This document shows positions 1 through 4,824 of a stretch of 6,772 nucleotides of DNA, piece by piece. The notes under the pieces are model-generated. The model searched no databases. It was not told where the DNA came from and saw only the letters and a list, made by a program, of their open reading frames with translations. The stretch spans positions 15,006-21,777 of the forward strand of contig DKPL01000035.1 of the NCBI GenBank assembly GCA_002471185.1, read 5' to 3'. This DNA comes from Bacteroides sp. UBA7335 (lineage in GTDB: Bacteria > Bacteroidota > Bacteroidia > Bacteroidales > Bacteroidaceae). Made by a program: the position numbers and the translations under genes. How positions within the stretch are numbered: position 1 is the first letter of the stretch; every line of letters begins with the position of its first letter.

Positions 1-2
1 AA

Positions 3-230
3 TATATATGCCAATCTATTAGAAAGGGGATAGGGCCTATATTGCTCAAAGAGTTAGTTGAAGATATCGGAAACTTAAAAAACGGCAAGCTTATTGGTAA
101 ATACAAGGCATTGTATGATATCATGAACGATGAAGACATTAATAAGGTTCATTCTATTCTGAAAAGGAGAAGAGATGAGTTTATTAAGTCTGGTGGCGTG
201 TTTAAAAGTAAATCAAGAAAGAGACTGTAA
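3..230 (+). CDS. 3' end of an unrecognised gene (probably partial at the window edge)
   Basis: The frame is open from the left edge to a TAA at 228-230, giving 75 visible residues. The only candidate start inside the window is a TTG at 42, about 11 bases after a purine-rich AGAAAGGGGA (21-30); starting there gives 62 residues. Because the frame stays open upstream with protein-like content (IRKGIGPILLKEL), I favour a gene that begins before the window, but the TTG start cannot be excluded. The protein is charged and probably alpha-helical. It ends in a strongly basic tail (KSKSRKRL) after a KRRRDEF segment, which could suit nucleic-acid or nucleoprotein binding; that is inference. I do not recognise the family. 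The next gene starts 11 bases downstream on the same strand. Confidence 0.55.
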   Translation, partial: YICQSIRKGIGPILLKELVEDIGNLKNGKLIGKYKALYDIMNDEDINKVHSILKRRRDEFIKSGGVFKSKSRKRL

Positions 231-241
231 TATTAAGGCTT

Positions 242-496
242 ATGGAAATATATACAAAACTACAACCTGGAGATAAGTTGTTCGCTCTAAGAAACAACAA
301 AGTACAAGACTTTATGGTTGAATCAGTTACAGCAGTATCCACCTTTAATTATAATACTAATAAACCGTACGATGGTATTAGCATTAGTTATAGATTACGT
401 GTTGGACTAAGTGCCGGGAGCAGGGCCGAAATAGACGAAGGAGATATTGGCAAAACACATTTTTTATCAAAAGAGGATCTGATTAAATCATTATAA
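242..496 (+). CDS. Small phage-type protein, function unknown (84 aa)
   Basis: This 84-residue protein starts at an ATG 11 bases after the previous stop. It opens with a YTKLQPGDKLFALRNNKV segment, then beta-strand-like stretches (VESVTAV, ISISYRLRV), and ends in FLSKEDLIKSL. That layout, a PGD turn near the N-terminus, a compact beta core and a terminal (F)xSKE(D/E)LIKSL helix, recalls small uncharacterised proteins I have seen in Bacteroidales phages and mobile elements. The resemblance is from memory and no function is known. No signal peptide, membrane segment or cysteine cluster is present. The DUF2786 gene follows after 13 bases, so the two are probably co-transcribed. Confidence 0.8.
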   Translation: MEIYTKLQPGDKLFALRNNKVQDFMVESVTAVSTFNYNTNKPYDGISISYRLRVGLSAGSRAEIDEGDIGKTHFLSKEDLIKSL

Positions 497-509
497 ACAA
501 ACGCAGGAC

Positions 510-1265
510 ATGACGAAACCAAATAAAATATTAGAAAAATTAAGGAAGTTGATGAATCTAAAAGAGTCAGCTTCTCAATTAGGGAATGAAGGAGAAGCTA
601 ATGCGGCTGCGGCAGGTATAGCCAGATTGCTATTGGAATATAATCTAAGCGAAAGTGATATACCAGATCAAGAAAAGATTGATAATCCTATTACAGCAGA
701 AGAAATACCATACAAAGCTGAATACTACAACGGTAGTTGGTATGCTAATCTTATAGCAACTGTTGGAGAATATAATATGTGTAGCACATTAGTTATTAGC
801 TCTGGTTGTTCACGTATGAAAAGGAGTAAGTTTCAAATTGTAGGACGTAAAAAGAACGTAGAAATCGTTTTATATCTTATATCATTCCTTGCTAATCAAT
901 TTGTTATTCATGGCAAAAAGAAATATCCATACTATAAAAAAGAGATGCTTTTCAAATACGGGCAAACTCCCCTATCTCAAATATCTTACATGAAATCATT
1001 TCTTGCTGGTTGCATTGTTGGGCTAGACGAGAAGTTTAGTGAGAGTAAACAAGATATTGAAAAAACCCATGATATCACAGCATTGATAAAGTCATCAAAA
1101 AGCGATATTGAAGATTTTCTGAAAGATCAAAAAATAGGAACTTGTAGACCTTCTAAAGAATCCTTGGATGCTCGCGTAGCATTGTCTGGTGTAGCAGTTG
1201 GCAAAGAAATAGAAATAAAACAAGGTATTCATTCTCGTGTAAATGAAGAAAGGATGTTGATATGA
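510..1265 (+). CDS. DUF2786 domain protein (251 aa)
   Basis: Residues about 5-47 match the DUF2786 pattern: a KILEKLRKLMNL helix, a short spacer, an acidic E-x-EA step followed by an alanine-rich helix (EANAAAAGIARLLLEYNL), then the SESDI turn. The remainder, with WYANLIATVGEYN near residue 80, the FQIVGRKKNVEIVLYLISFL strand-helix near 108-127, and YMKSFLAGCIVGLDEKF near 159-175, resembles the C-terminal domain (DUF7168-like) that commonly follows DUF2786. Length is as expected, so the gene looks intact. The biochemical role of the family is unknown; it is frequent in phages and prophages. The last four bases are ATGA, shared with the start of the next gene, which indicates translational coupling. 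The ATG at 510 is the natural start because the domain begins only a few residues later. Confidence 0.88.
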   Translation: MTKPNKILEKLRKLMNLKESASQLGNEGEANAAAAGIARLLLEYNLSESDIPDQEKIDNPITAEEIPYKAEYYNGSWYANLIATVGEYNMCSTLVISSGCSRMKRSKFQIVGRKKNVEIVLYLISFLANQFVIHGKKKYPYYKKEMLFKYGQTPLSQISYMKSFLAGCIVGLDEKFSESKQDIEKTHDITALIKSSKSDIEDFLKDQKIGTCRPSKESLDARVALSGVAVGKEIEIKQGIHSRVNEERMLI

Positions 1266-1567
1266 GCATCCCACGTAGTGACTGCAAGAAATTCGCCAAA
1301 TGTGGGAAACACTCCCTGACTTACTGCAGGAGATATAAAGAGTATGATAAGGAATGTGACGGATGTTTGTTAATCAAACGATACTCCCCAAAAATATTGT
1401 TTGACGATAAGGGAAGGAAAATGAGAAAGTGTACCAAATGCGGTGGCACTTTTTTTTTGCACCGTTTCTACAAAACCAATGTATGGAGATACGGAAAACA
1501 ATATGAGATATACACCTCCTGGTGTAAAATGTGCTTGTCATTATATTATAAACACAAAAAAACATGA
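1262..1567 (+). CDS. Cysteine-rich zinc-finger-like protein (101 aa)
   Basis: The protein has nine cysteines in two groups. The N-terminal half has C8, C14, C22, C32 and C35. The C-terminal half has C57-T-K-C60 followed by GG, F-x-x-H-R-F-Y-K, and then C88-K-M-C91. The second group fits the zinc-ribbon layout CxxCgg...FyK...g...CKxC that in phages often precedes HNH or recombination-endonuclease-VII-type nuclease domains; here nothing follows it, so no nuclease is present. Zinc binding is inferred from the cysteine spacing. It begins inside the stop of the DUF2786 gene (ATGA, 1262-1265), and its own TGA overlaps the next ATG, placing it within a coupled operon. A run of nine T occurs at 1450-1458 in the coding sequence. 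A likely role is DNA or RNA binding; the partner is unknown. Confidence 0.82.
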   Translation: MSIPRSDCKKFAKCGKHSLTYCRRYKEYDKECDGCLLIKRYSPKILFDDKGRKMRKCTKCGGTFFLHRFYKTNVWRYGKQYEIYTSWCKMCLSLYYKHKKT

Positions 1568-1692
1568 AAAAAATCTTTGAAAAAATCGACAACTGGCTAT
1601 TTCGACTTGACGATAAGCCAGCAGCAATAATTCTAACCGTGCTAATAATAGTATTAGCAGTTAGTTTCACTTTAACAGTAAAATTATTATGA
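1564..1692 (+). CDS. 42-aa single-span membrane protein
   Basis: A short frame reads from the ATG in the ATGA overlap with the previous gene to a TGA at 1690-1692, giving 42 residues. The N-terminal 18 residues are charged and amphipathic (MKKIFEKIDNWLFRLDDK). They are followed by a hydrophobic stretch from about residue 20 to 37 (AAIILTVLIIVLAVSFTL), long enough for one transmembrane helix, and a short KLL end. There is no lipobox or cleavable-signal pattern. The start-stop overlap and the clean protein-like composition support a real gene despite its size. It could be a small inner-membrane modulator; a holin role is possible but there is no lysis gene nearby. Function is unknown. A hairpin follows directly, so this is probably the last gene of its transcription block. 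Confidence 0.72.
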   Translation: MKKIFEKIDNWLFRLDDKPAAIILTVLIIVLAVSFTLTVKLL

Positions 1693-1698
1693 AACATT

Positions 1699-1722
1699 CG
1701 TGAGCAATTAAACTTGCTCACG
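1699..1722 (+). terminator. Hairpin, probable transcription terminator
   Basis: CGTGAGCAA (1699-1707) and TTGCTCACG (1714-1722) are perfectly complementary around a TTAAAC loop, making a 9-bp stem that a T-G pair can extend at the base. It lies in the 58-base gap between the stop at 1692 and the start at 1751, the only gap of more than 15 bases in the accessory block. The downstream sequence is AT-rich (TTAAAAATTTT) but lacks an immediate run of T, so it may be a weak or leaky terminator, or a processing or stability hairpin at the mRNA 3' end. Confidence 0.5.
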
Positions 1723-1750
1723 GTATTAAAAATTTTAAAACATACAATTT

Positions 1751-2188
1751 ATGAGAAAGTTTGATTTATACGACAAAGTTGTCGTAACTAAAAATGGTGA
1801 GAAAACTAATGGTTGCATCGTATCTTTTAATACAGTAGAAGATGCTGAAGGTTATATTCTTGACAGATCAGATAATGCGGTTCTTGAACCTCAGGAACAT
1901 CTATACACCGTGCTGATTGGTGAATGCCCCTTTGATGACGGTACTCCATGCTGTTTTGAAGAGTTTTTCGAATCAGAATTAGATTGGCATAAAGCCGATA
2001 TGACAGGAACTTCAGATAACCCTTTTGCAGGCACAAACACTGCCATATTAGATATGATGAAGAAAAATGATATGTGTCAGATGCATATCGAAATGTTTGT
2101 CTCGCAAACGTACGATAGAGCTTGTATTAATCGAGATTACTATGATAGCTTGGCTGAGACAGAGGCAACTGGAAACTTAAAGCCATGA
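1751..2188 (+). CDS. Unrecognised acidic protein (145 aa)
   Basis: This is the first gene after the 1699-1722 hairpin. The N-terminus (FDLYDKVVVTKNGEKTNGCIVSFN) looks like a small beta-barrel start of the SH3 or KOW kind. A later stretch (HLYTVLIGE, then CCFEEFFESELDWH) would complete such a fold; this is inference from pattern only. The C-terminal third (DMMKKNDMCQMHIEMFVSQTYDRACINRDYYDSL) looks helical. There are five cysteines but no CxxC pairs, and no signal peptide or membrane segment. I do not recognise the family. Its last codons overlap the ASCH gene start as ATGA (2185-2188), so the two are probably translated in a coupled way, and a link to the ASCH protein is plausible. Confidence 0.8.
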   Translation: MRKFDLYDKVVVTKNGEKTNGCIVSFNTVEDAEGYILDRSDNAVLEPQEHLYTVLIGECPFDDGTPCCFEEFFESELDWHKADMTGTSDNPFAGTNTAILDMMKKNDMCQMHIEMFVSQTYDRACINRDYYDSLAETEATGNLKP

Positions 2189-2628
2189 AAGCTATTTCAA
2201 TAAAACAACCGTGGGCTAGTCTTATAGTCCACGGTATCAAAGATATTGAGAACCGTACTTGGAAGTGTCCGCAAAAGTATATCGGTCAAAGGGTGTTGAT
2301 TCATGCAAGTAGTCATATTCCTTTTAAGGATATAGAGCAATTGGTTGTAGATCGTGGTATATCTTGTTGGGACGATGAATATTATCCCGAAGGCGCAATC
2401 ATCGGCAGCGTTAAGATAGTAGGATGTACGGTCAATCATAGTTCTGTTTGGGCTGAAAAAACACCACATTACGTTACAGGCTCGCCTCCTGGTATTTACA
2501 AGTTTATAACAGGACAAGAGCCTATCTACAATTGGATATTAGCCGAACCGATTCTTTTTGACAAGCCTATTCCGGCAAAGGGTAAACTATCCTTTTGGGA
2601 GTTTGATGATGAATTAATAACCAAATAA
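2185..2628 (+). CDS. ASCH domain protein (147 aa)
   Basis: The N-terminus carries the hallmark ASCH sequence: a start MKAISIKQPWASLIVHG, then KDIENRTW at residues about 20-27, and later VLIHAS near residues 38-43. Residues in the middle (GAIIGSVKIVGC) and at the end (PAKGKLSFWEF) match the remaining beta-strands of this PUA-like fold. ASCH domains are proposed to bind RNA. One bacterial member, E. coli YqfB, is a small amidohydrolase acting on acylated cytidine. Phage ASCH proteins are common but mostly of unknown function. The gene is full length for a single-domain member and appears intact. It starts within the stop of the preceding gene, so expression is probably coupled to it. It would act in the cytoplasm; a role in RNA or modified-nucleoside handling is inferred. 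Confidence 0.92.
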   Translation: MKAISIKQPWASLIVHGIKDIENRTWKCPQKYIGQRVLIHASSHIPFKDIEQLVVDRGISCWDDEYYPEGAIIGSVKIVGCTVNHSSVWAEKTPHYVTGSPPGIYKFITGQEPIYNWILAEPILFDKPIPAKGKLSFWEFDDELITK

Positions 2629-2638
2629 ATTGGATGAT

Positions 2639-2878
2639 ATGGCAAGAGGTAACCTCATAAATTCTATGCAAGTGTCGCATAGATTCGATTTATACATTGT
2701 GTCCACTGTTTATAAATCCGACAGCTTCCTTGCATATAGTCGGATTTCAACATCTCGTACAAATAGGGTTATAGGTCACTGGCTCAATTATCGTGACCAT
2801 TTGGTATTACTACCATGTAAATGTGTACTGTTACGTGCTAGTGATAATTATTTAATATTTAAACCTAAGAGTAAGTAA
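2639..2878 (+). CDS. Unrecognised small basic protein (79 aa)
   Basis: I chose the ATG at 2639, 10 bases after the ASCH stop, giving 79 residues; an in-frame TTG at 2630 would add three. The protein is basic and rich in serine, arginine and tyrosine (YSRISTSRTNRVIGHWLNYRDH), with a likely beta-strand pair near the end (HLVLLPCKCVLLRAS, then NYLIFKPKSK). It has one CxC pair at about residues 62-64 but no full zinc-binding set. I do not recognise the family. The following gene starts one base after its TAA in a TAATATGG junction, so the gene is part of the same operon. Confidence 0.7.
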   Translation: MARGNLINSMQVSHRFDLYIVSTVYKSDSFLAYSRISTSRTNRVIGHWLNYRDHLVLLPCKCVLLRASDNYLIFKPKSK

Positions 2879-2879
2879 T

Positions 2880-3227
2880 ATGGCAATAGGAAATAAAATA
2901 ATTGAAAATAAAAACAAGGTTGACAAAGAGACTTTGAAAACCTATTCTGAAATTGACGGTATAGAAGTGATTAAAGAAACACTTCTATACAAAGGACTTG
3001 AAATATGCCATGATATGCGCATAGATATGAAACGGCTTAGTGAGACCGCTCTTGTGTTGTATGGATTGAAAAACAACTCTACAAATAAGCTATATGTAGA
3101 CTATGCTTTGAATCGTTACTATCGTGTAAGCGATATGTTAACTGCTGGTGAACGTGTTATAGTTCCGGTATCAGTTTATGATGAAGTTGTTGAAGCACAT
3201 AGTTATAGAACCAAAGAACAAGAATAG
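2880..3227 (+). CDS. Unrecognised protein (115 aa)
   Basis: It starts one base after the previous stop and ends in TAG at 3225-3227. The first 35 residues are lysine- and glutamate-rich and probably helical (IIENKNKVDKETLKTYSEI). The centre (KRLSETALVLYGLKNNSTNKLYVDYALNRYY) alternates a helix and strands, and the end (GERVIVPVSVYDEVVEAHSYRTKEQE) runs from a strand into a charged tail. There is no cysteine cluster, signal peptide or membrane segment. I cannot assign a family or function. Its position between two small genes with one- and four-base gaps supports it as a real, co-transcribed gene. Confidence 0.75.
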   Translation: MAIGNKIIENKNKVDKETLKTYSEIDGIEVIKETLLYKGLEICHDMRIDMKRLSETALVLYGLKNNSTNKLYVDYALNRYYRVSDMLTAGERVIVPVSVYDEVVEAHSYRTKEQE

Positions 3228-3231
3228 TATT

Positions 3232-3450
3232 ATGGCAATATTTGAAGAAAAATGCTTTGGCGTACAGTGCGACCATTGCAGAGAAGTATATATGAATGAG
3301 CATAGTGGTTTCATCCTATGGGTAGACAAAAACTCAGCTAAAGAAGAAGCTGACGATAGTGGTTGGCTAGGTGATGGCGATAAAATCTATTGCCCCAATT
3401 GTGCGGAGATAAACGAGAATGATGAAGTGGTATTGAAAGTAAAAGAATAA
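3232..3450 (+). CDS. CxxC zinc-ribbon protein (72 aa)
   Basis: The start is set at the ATG at 3232, four bases after the previous stop. An in-frame ATG at 3178 lies deep inside the preceding gene and would add an unrelated-looking segment. The protein has C13-D-H-C16 and C54-P-N-C57, two zinc knuckles about 38 residues apart, with a further cysteine at 8 and a histidine at 24. Between them is a conserved-looking F-I-L-W-V-D and A-x-x-x-A-D-D-S-G-W. This layout, CxxC, an aromatic strand, A...SGW, then YCPxC, is familiar from small uncharacterised phage zinc-ribbon proteins. Zinc binding is inferred. A role in binding nucleic acid or a host protein is plausible but unproven. The next gene begins one base after the TAA. 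Confidence 0.8.
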   Translation: MAIFEEKCFGVQCDHCREVYMNEHSGFILWVDKNSAKEEADDSGWLGDGDKIYCPNCAEINENDEVVLKVKE

Positions 3451-3451
3451 T

Positions 3452-3796
3452 ATGGTAAAGAAAGTATCTGAAATAAAGACTAATCCAAAGCCTATGTTTT
3501 ATGCAGTTGCTTTGGAAGCATTAAGAAAGCGAGCATTTGAATGTGGTTATGCTCTAGCTATTCATGGAACGTGTGCATCTGATATGGATTTGATAGCTGT
3601 TAGATGGGCAGAAAATTACGAAACTCCCGAATATCTTGTTGAGCAATTTATAGCTGAACTATCTCATTATTGTTTTGGCGATATTGATATTGATTACTTC
3701 ACAAATAAGGAGCATAGGTATAAAAATCAAATTCATTGCTCAATACCAATATGCGGAAATTGGTATGTTGATTTAACCATAATAGAAGATAAATAA
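3452..3796 (+). CDS. Nucleotidyltransferase-like phage protein (114 aa)
   Basis: After an N-terminal helix (residues about 14-31, MFYAVALEALRKRAFECG) comes YALAIHG followed by TCASDMDLIAV at residues 40-50. This fits the GSxxxDxDL signature of nucleotidyltransferase folds and closely resembles a small phage and prophage family with the pattern YALAxHGSLAxDxDLIAVPW. D44 and D46 would be the metal-binding acids. The C-terminus (NWYVDLTIIE) supplies the last strand, where the family usually has YxDLS. Two substitutions stand out: the usual serine after HG is threonine (T40), and the usual proline before W is arginine (R51). Substrate and activity are unknown, so the assignment is to a fold-level family from memory of motifs. 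It begins one base after the zinc-ribbon gene and is followed by three tiny or small genes. Confidence 0.72.
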   Translation: MVKKVSEIKTNPKPMFYAVALEALRKRAFECGYALAIHGTCASDMDLIAVRWAENYETPEYLVEQFIAELSHYCFGDIDIDYFTNKEHRYKNQIHCSIPICGNWYVDLTIIEDK

Positions 3797-3804
3797 AAAC
3801 AGAT

Positions 3805-3981
3805 ATGAAAAACCATGAGTTACATAACCACCCCATGACAGAAGAAAGGGAGAATATTCCTTCAGACAAAGTAATAGTTGATAGAGAATTTGCTAATCTA
3901 TTCTCTACATATGAAAACTACTTAGGTCATATTATAGTAAGTAAGAATGAGTATTTAAAACTAAAGCAAGTAAGATTATGA
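3805..3981 (+). CDS. 58-aa unrecognised protein
   Basis: A frame runs from the ATG at 3805, eight bases after the previous TAA, to a TGA at 3979-3981, giving 58 residues. The N-terminus is histidine-rich (KNHELHNHPM), followed by an acidic stretch and then IVDREFANLFSTYENYLG and HIIVSKNEYLKLKQ. The last segment, with its IVSKNEYLKLK pattern, could be a small coiled coil or a strand plus helix. I do not recognise it. Support comes from the ATGA overlap with the next start (3978-3981) and from filling the gap in an otherwise continuous operon. Confidence 0.66.
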   Translation: MKNHELHNHPMTEERENIPSDKVIVDREFANLFSTYENYLGHIIVSKNEYLKLKQVRL

Positions 3982-4112
3982 AACATCCTTTAGATTGGTA
4001 TATAGATAATACGCCACAAGACAACAAAGATTATGAAAAAGGTTGCCTTGGAGCCTTTGTTATAGCAATGATTATTCTAATTATAATAACAGCAATATTT
4101 TTAATTATATGA
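3978..4112 (+). CDS. 44-aa single-span membrane protein
   Basis: The frame starts at the ATG of the ATGA overlap with the previous gene and stops at 4110-4112, again in an ATGA overlap with the next gene. The 44-residue product has a polar, acidic first half (MKHPLDWYIDNTPQDNKDYE), then a hydrophobic C-terminal stretch from about residue 24 to 44 (LGAFVIAMIILIIITAIFLI) that forms one transmembrane helix ending at the C-terminus. There is no signal-peptide cleavage or lipobox pattern, so it would be a tail-anchored or single-span inner-membrane protein. This is the second tiny membrane protein in the window, with the reverse emphasis of length before the helix compared with the one at 1564-1692. 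Function is unknown. Confidence 0.72.
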   Translation: MKHPLDWYIDNTPQDNKDYEKGCLGAFVIAMIILIIITAIFLII

Positions 4113-4519
4113 ACGAAGATATATTCAAAGGTTTAAAGCCAGCCAAAAAAGCCTATACATTCAATTGGTATTATGTGAAAAACTCCTATCTGTATGACCA
4201 AAACCAATATATAGCCTATGCCGAAAGTAGCAATAAAGCCAAAGTAGGGTTATTGAAAATGGCTCGGTATATGGACGTTAAGTTTCTGCTTATCGACGAA
4301 CCAACCTATCTCAATCTACCCATCAGGCGATACAAGGAAAAAGATAAATACCTCATTGATGGCACGCTATACACCAAAGAAGAATACCTCATTCATTTGC
4401 ATGGCGAAAAACTAAAGGATCAGATAGACGAAATATTAGCCAACGACGAGATAAAGTATTGCTTCATCAAAAAGAACGGTTCGTACTATCGAGAGTTGGG
4501 TATGATGGTTTGCCATTGA
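4109..4519 (+). CDS. Phage accessory protein with apparently truncated C-terminus (136 aa)
   Basis: The ATG at 4109 overlaps the previous TGA (ATGA) and is preferred over an in-frame ATG at 4043 that lies inside the membrane-protein gene. The protein contains YIAYAESSNKAKVG near residues 34-47, then a helix-strand segment, RRYKEKDKYLIDGTLYTKEE (94-ish onward), and FIKKNGSYYR up to residue 128. In the related proteins I recall, YYR is followed by a short N-x-x-GYT ... AG-x-Y ... EA tail. Here it is replaced by ELGMMVCH and a stop. Those last eight codons are the antisense of an XRE repressor remnant, so the native 3' end seems to be lost. Six of seven alanines use GCC, while the 114-aa protein upstream (3452-3796) uses none in ten, which suggests a different origin. 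Function is unknown. Confidence 0.75.
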   Translation: MNEDIFKGLKPAKKAYTFNWYYVKNSYLYDQNQYIAYAESSNKAKVGLLKMARYMDVKFLLIDEPTYLNLPIRRYKEKDKYLIDGTLYTKEEYLIHLHGEKLKDQIDEILANDEIKYCFIKKNGSYYRELGMMVCH

Positions 4520-4612
4520 TTATTTGTGCAAGTCCAACTCTTGACATTCCTAGAATAGCCGCAAACTCCTGTTAGGTATATCCTTTTTCTTAATAACTTC
4601 TTTTATTTTCAT
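4491..4612 (-). pseudogene. Remnant of an XRE-family helix-turn-helix repressor, frameshifted and 3'-truncated
   Basis: Reading the minus strand from an ATG at 4612 gives MKIKEVIKKKDI, then the frame runs into a stop after 20 residues (TAG, 4552-4550). In the neighbouring frame from 4571 the sequence continues QEFAAILGMSRVGLAQII then NGKPSYPTL. The two parts join into a typical XRE N-terminus: helix 1, then the QEFAxxLGxSR turn, then recognition helix GLAQIINGKP, if one base is restored at about 4572-4573. After PTL the expected E-R-I-A-K-A-L continuation is absent; the frame instead reads DSTNRSF and stops. The remnant therefore has a one-base lesion and a lost 3' half. Its 3' part overlaps the end of the plus-strand gene. 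It cannot make a functional repressor unless frameshifting occurs. Confidence 0.7.
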
Positions 4613-4630
4613 AATATAGCTTTTACGTTA

Positions 4631-4668
4631 TACATTAATATGTTGCAAATATAATATATTATAATGTA
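4631..4668. repeat. Dyad with embedded 14-base palindrome, operator-like
   Basis: TACATTA at 4631-4637 is the inverse of TAATGTA at 4662-4668, and between them sits the perfect palindrome TATAATATATTATA (4650-4663). The dyad surrounds the possible -7 element upstream of the repressor remnant, where an autoregulatory operator would be expected. The very high AT content makes chance symmetry likely, so the operator reading is inference. Confidence 0.3.
4646..4653 (-). promoter_or_regulatory. Possible Bacteroidales -7 promoter element for the repressor remnant
   Basis: On the minus strand these bases read TATATTTG, a perfect match to the Bacteroides -7 consensus TAnnTTTG, 33 bases upstream of the repressor ATG at 4612. 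No clear TTTG at the -33 distance is visible; the nearest is CTTG with a spacer of only 15. In DNA this AT-rich a single match can arise by chance, so the call is weak. It fits the idea that the remnant once was an expressed gene. Confidence 0.3.
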
Positions 4669-4803
4669 CAAGTTATATTAAAGTGCTAAAAGTGATACAG
4701 AAGTTACGTTTTTGGTACTGACATAACATTTAGGTTATATAAACATGAAACACAACGAAACAAGTTCATTTATGCATGGTAAAAGGCACTAAAGTTGCAT
4801 TTC

Positions 4804-4824
4804 GACAATAGATAACTATTTGTC
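4804..4824 (+). repeat. Bulged hairpin upstream of the structural gene
   Basis: GACAATAG (4804-4811) can pair with CTATTTGTC (4816-4824) with one bulged T and a four-base ATAA loop, giving an 8-bp stem 27 bases before the start at 4852. No T-run follows closely. It could be a leader hairpin or an incidental dyad. Confidence 0.3.

Noticed and set aside
1374..1721. Minus-strand open frame of about 115 codons
   Set aside because: It is antisense to the zinc-finger-like gene and the small membrane gene, has no recognisable domain, and conflicts with the well-supported coupled genes on the plus strand.
2197..2517. Minus-strand open frame opposite the ASCH gene
   Set aside because: The plus strand has an unmistakable ASCH protein; the antisense product shows no motif.
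3178..3231. Upstream in-frame start for the zinc-ribbon protein
   Set aside because: It lies inside the preceding gene; the ATG at 3232, four bases after the previous stop, fits the spacing of neighbouring genes.
4043..4108. Upstream in-frame start for the 136-aa protein
   Set aside because: It would overlap the membrane micro-protein gene by 70 bases and add a low-complexity N/Y/S segment that is just the other frame of the transmembrane helix; the ATGA start at 4109 fits the operon pattern.
4745..4792. 15-codon frame starting at ATG 4745
   Set aside because: Too short, no coupling to another gene and no recognisable feature.
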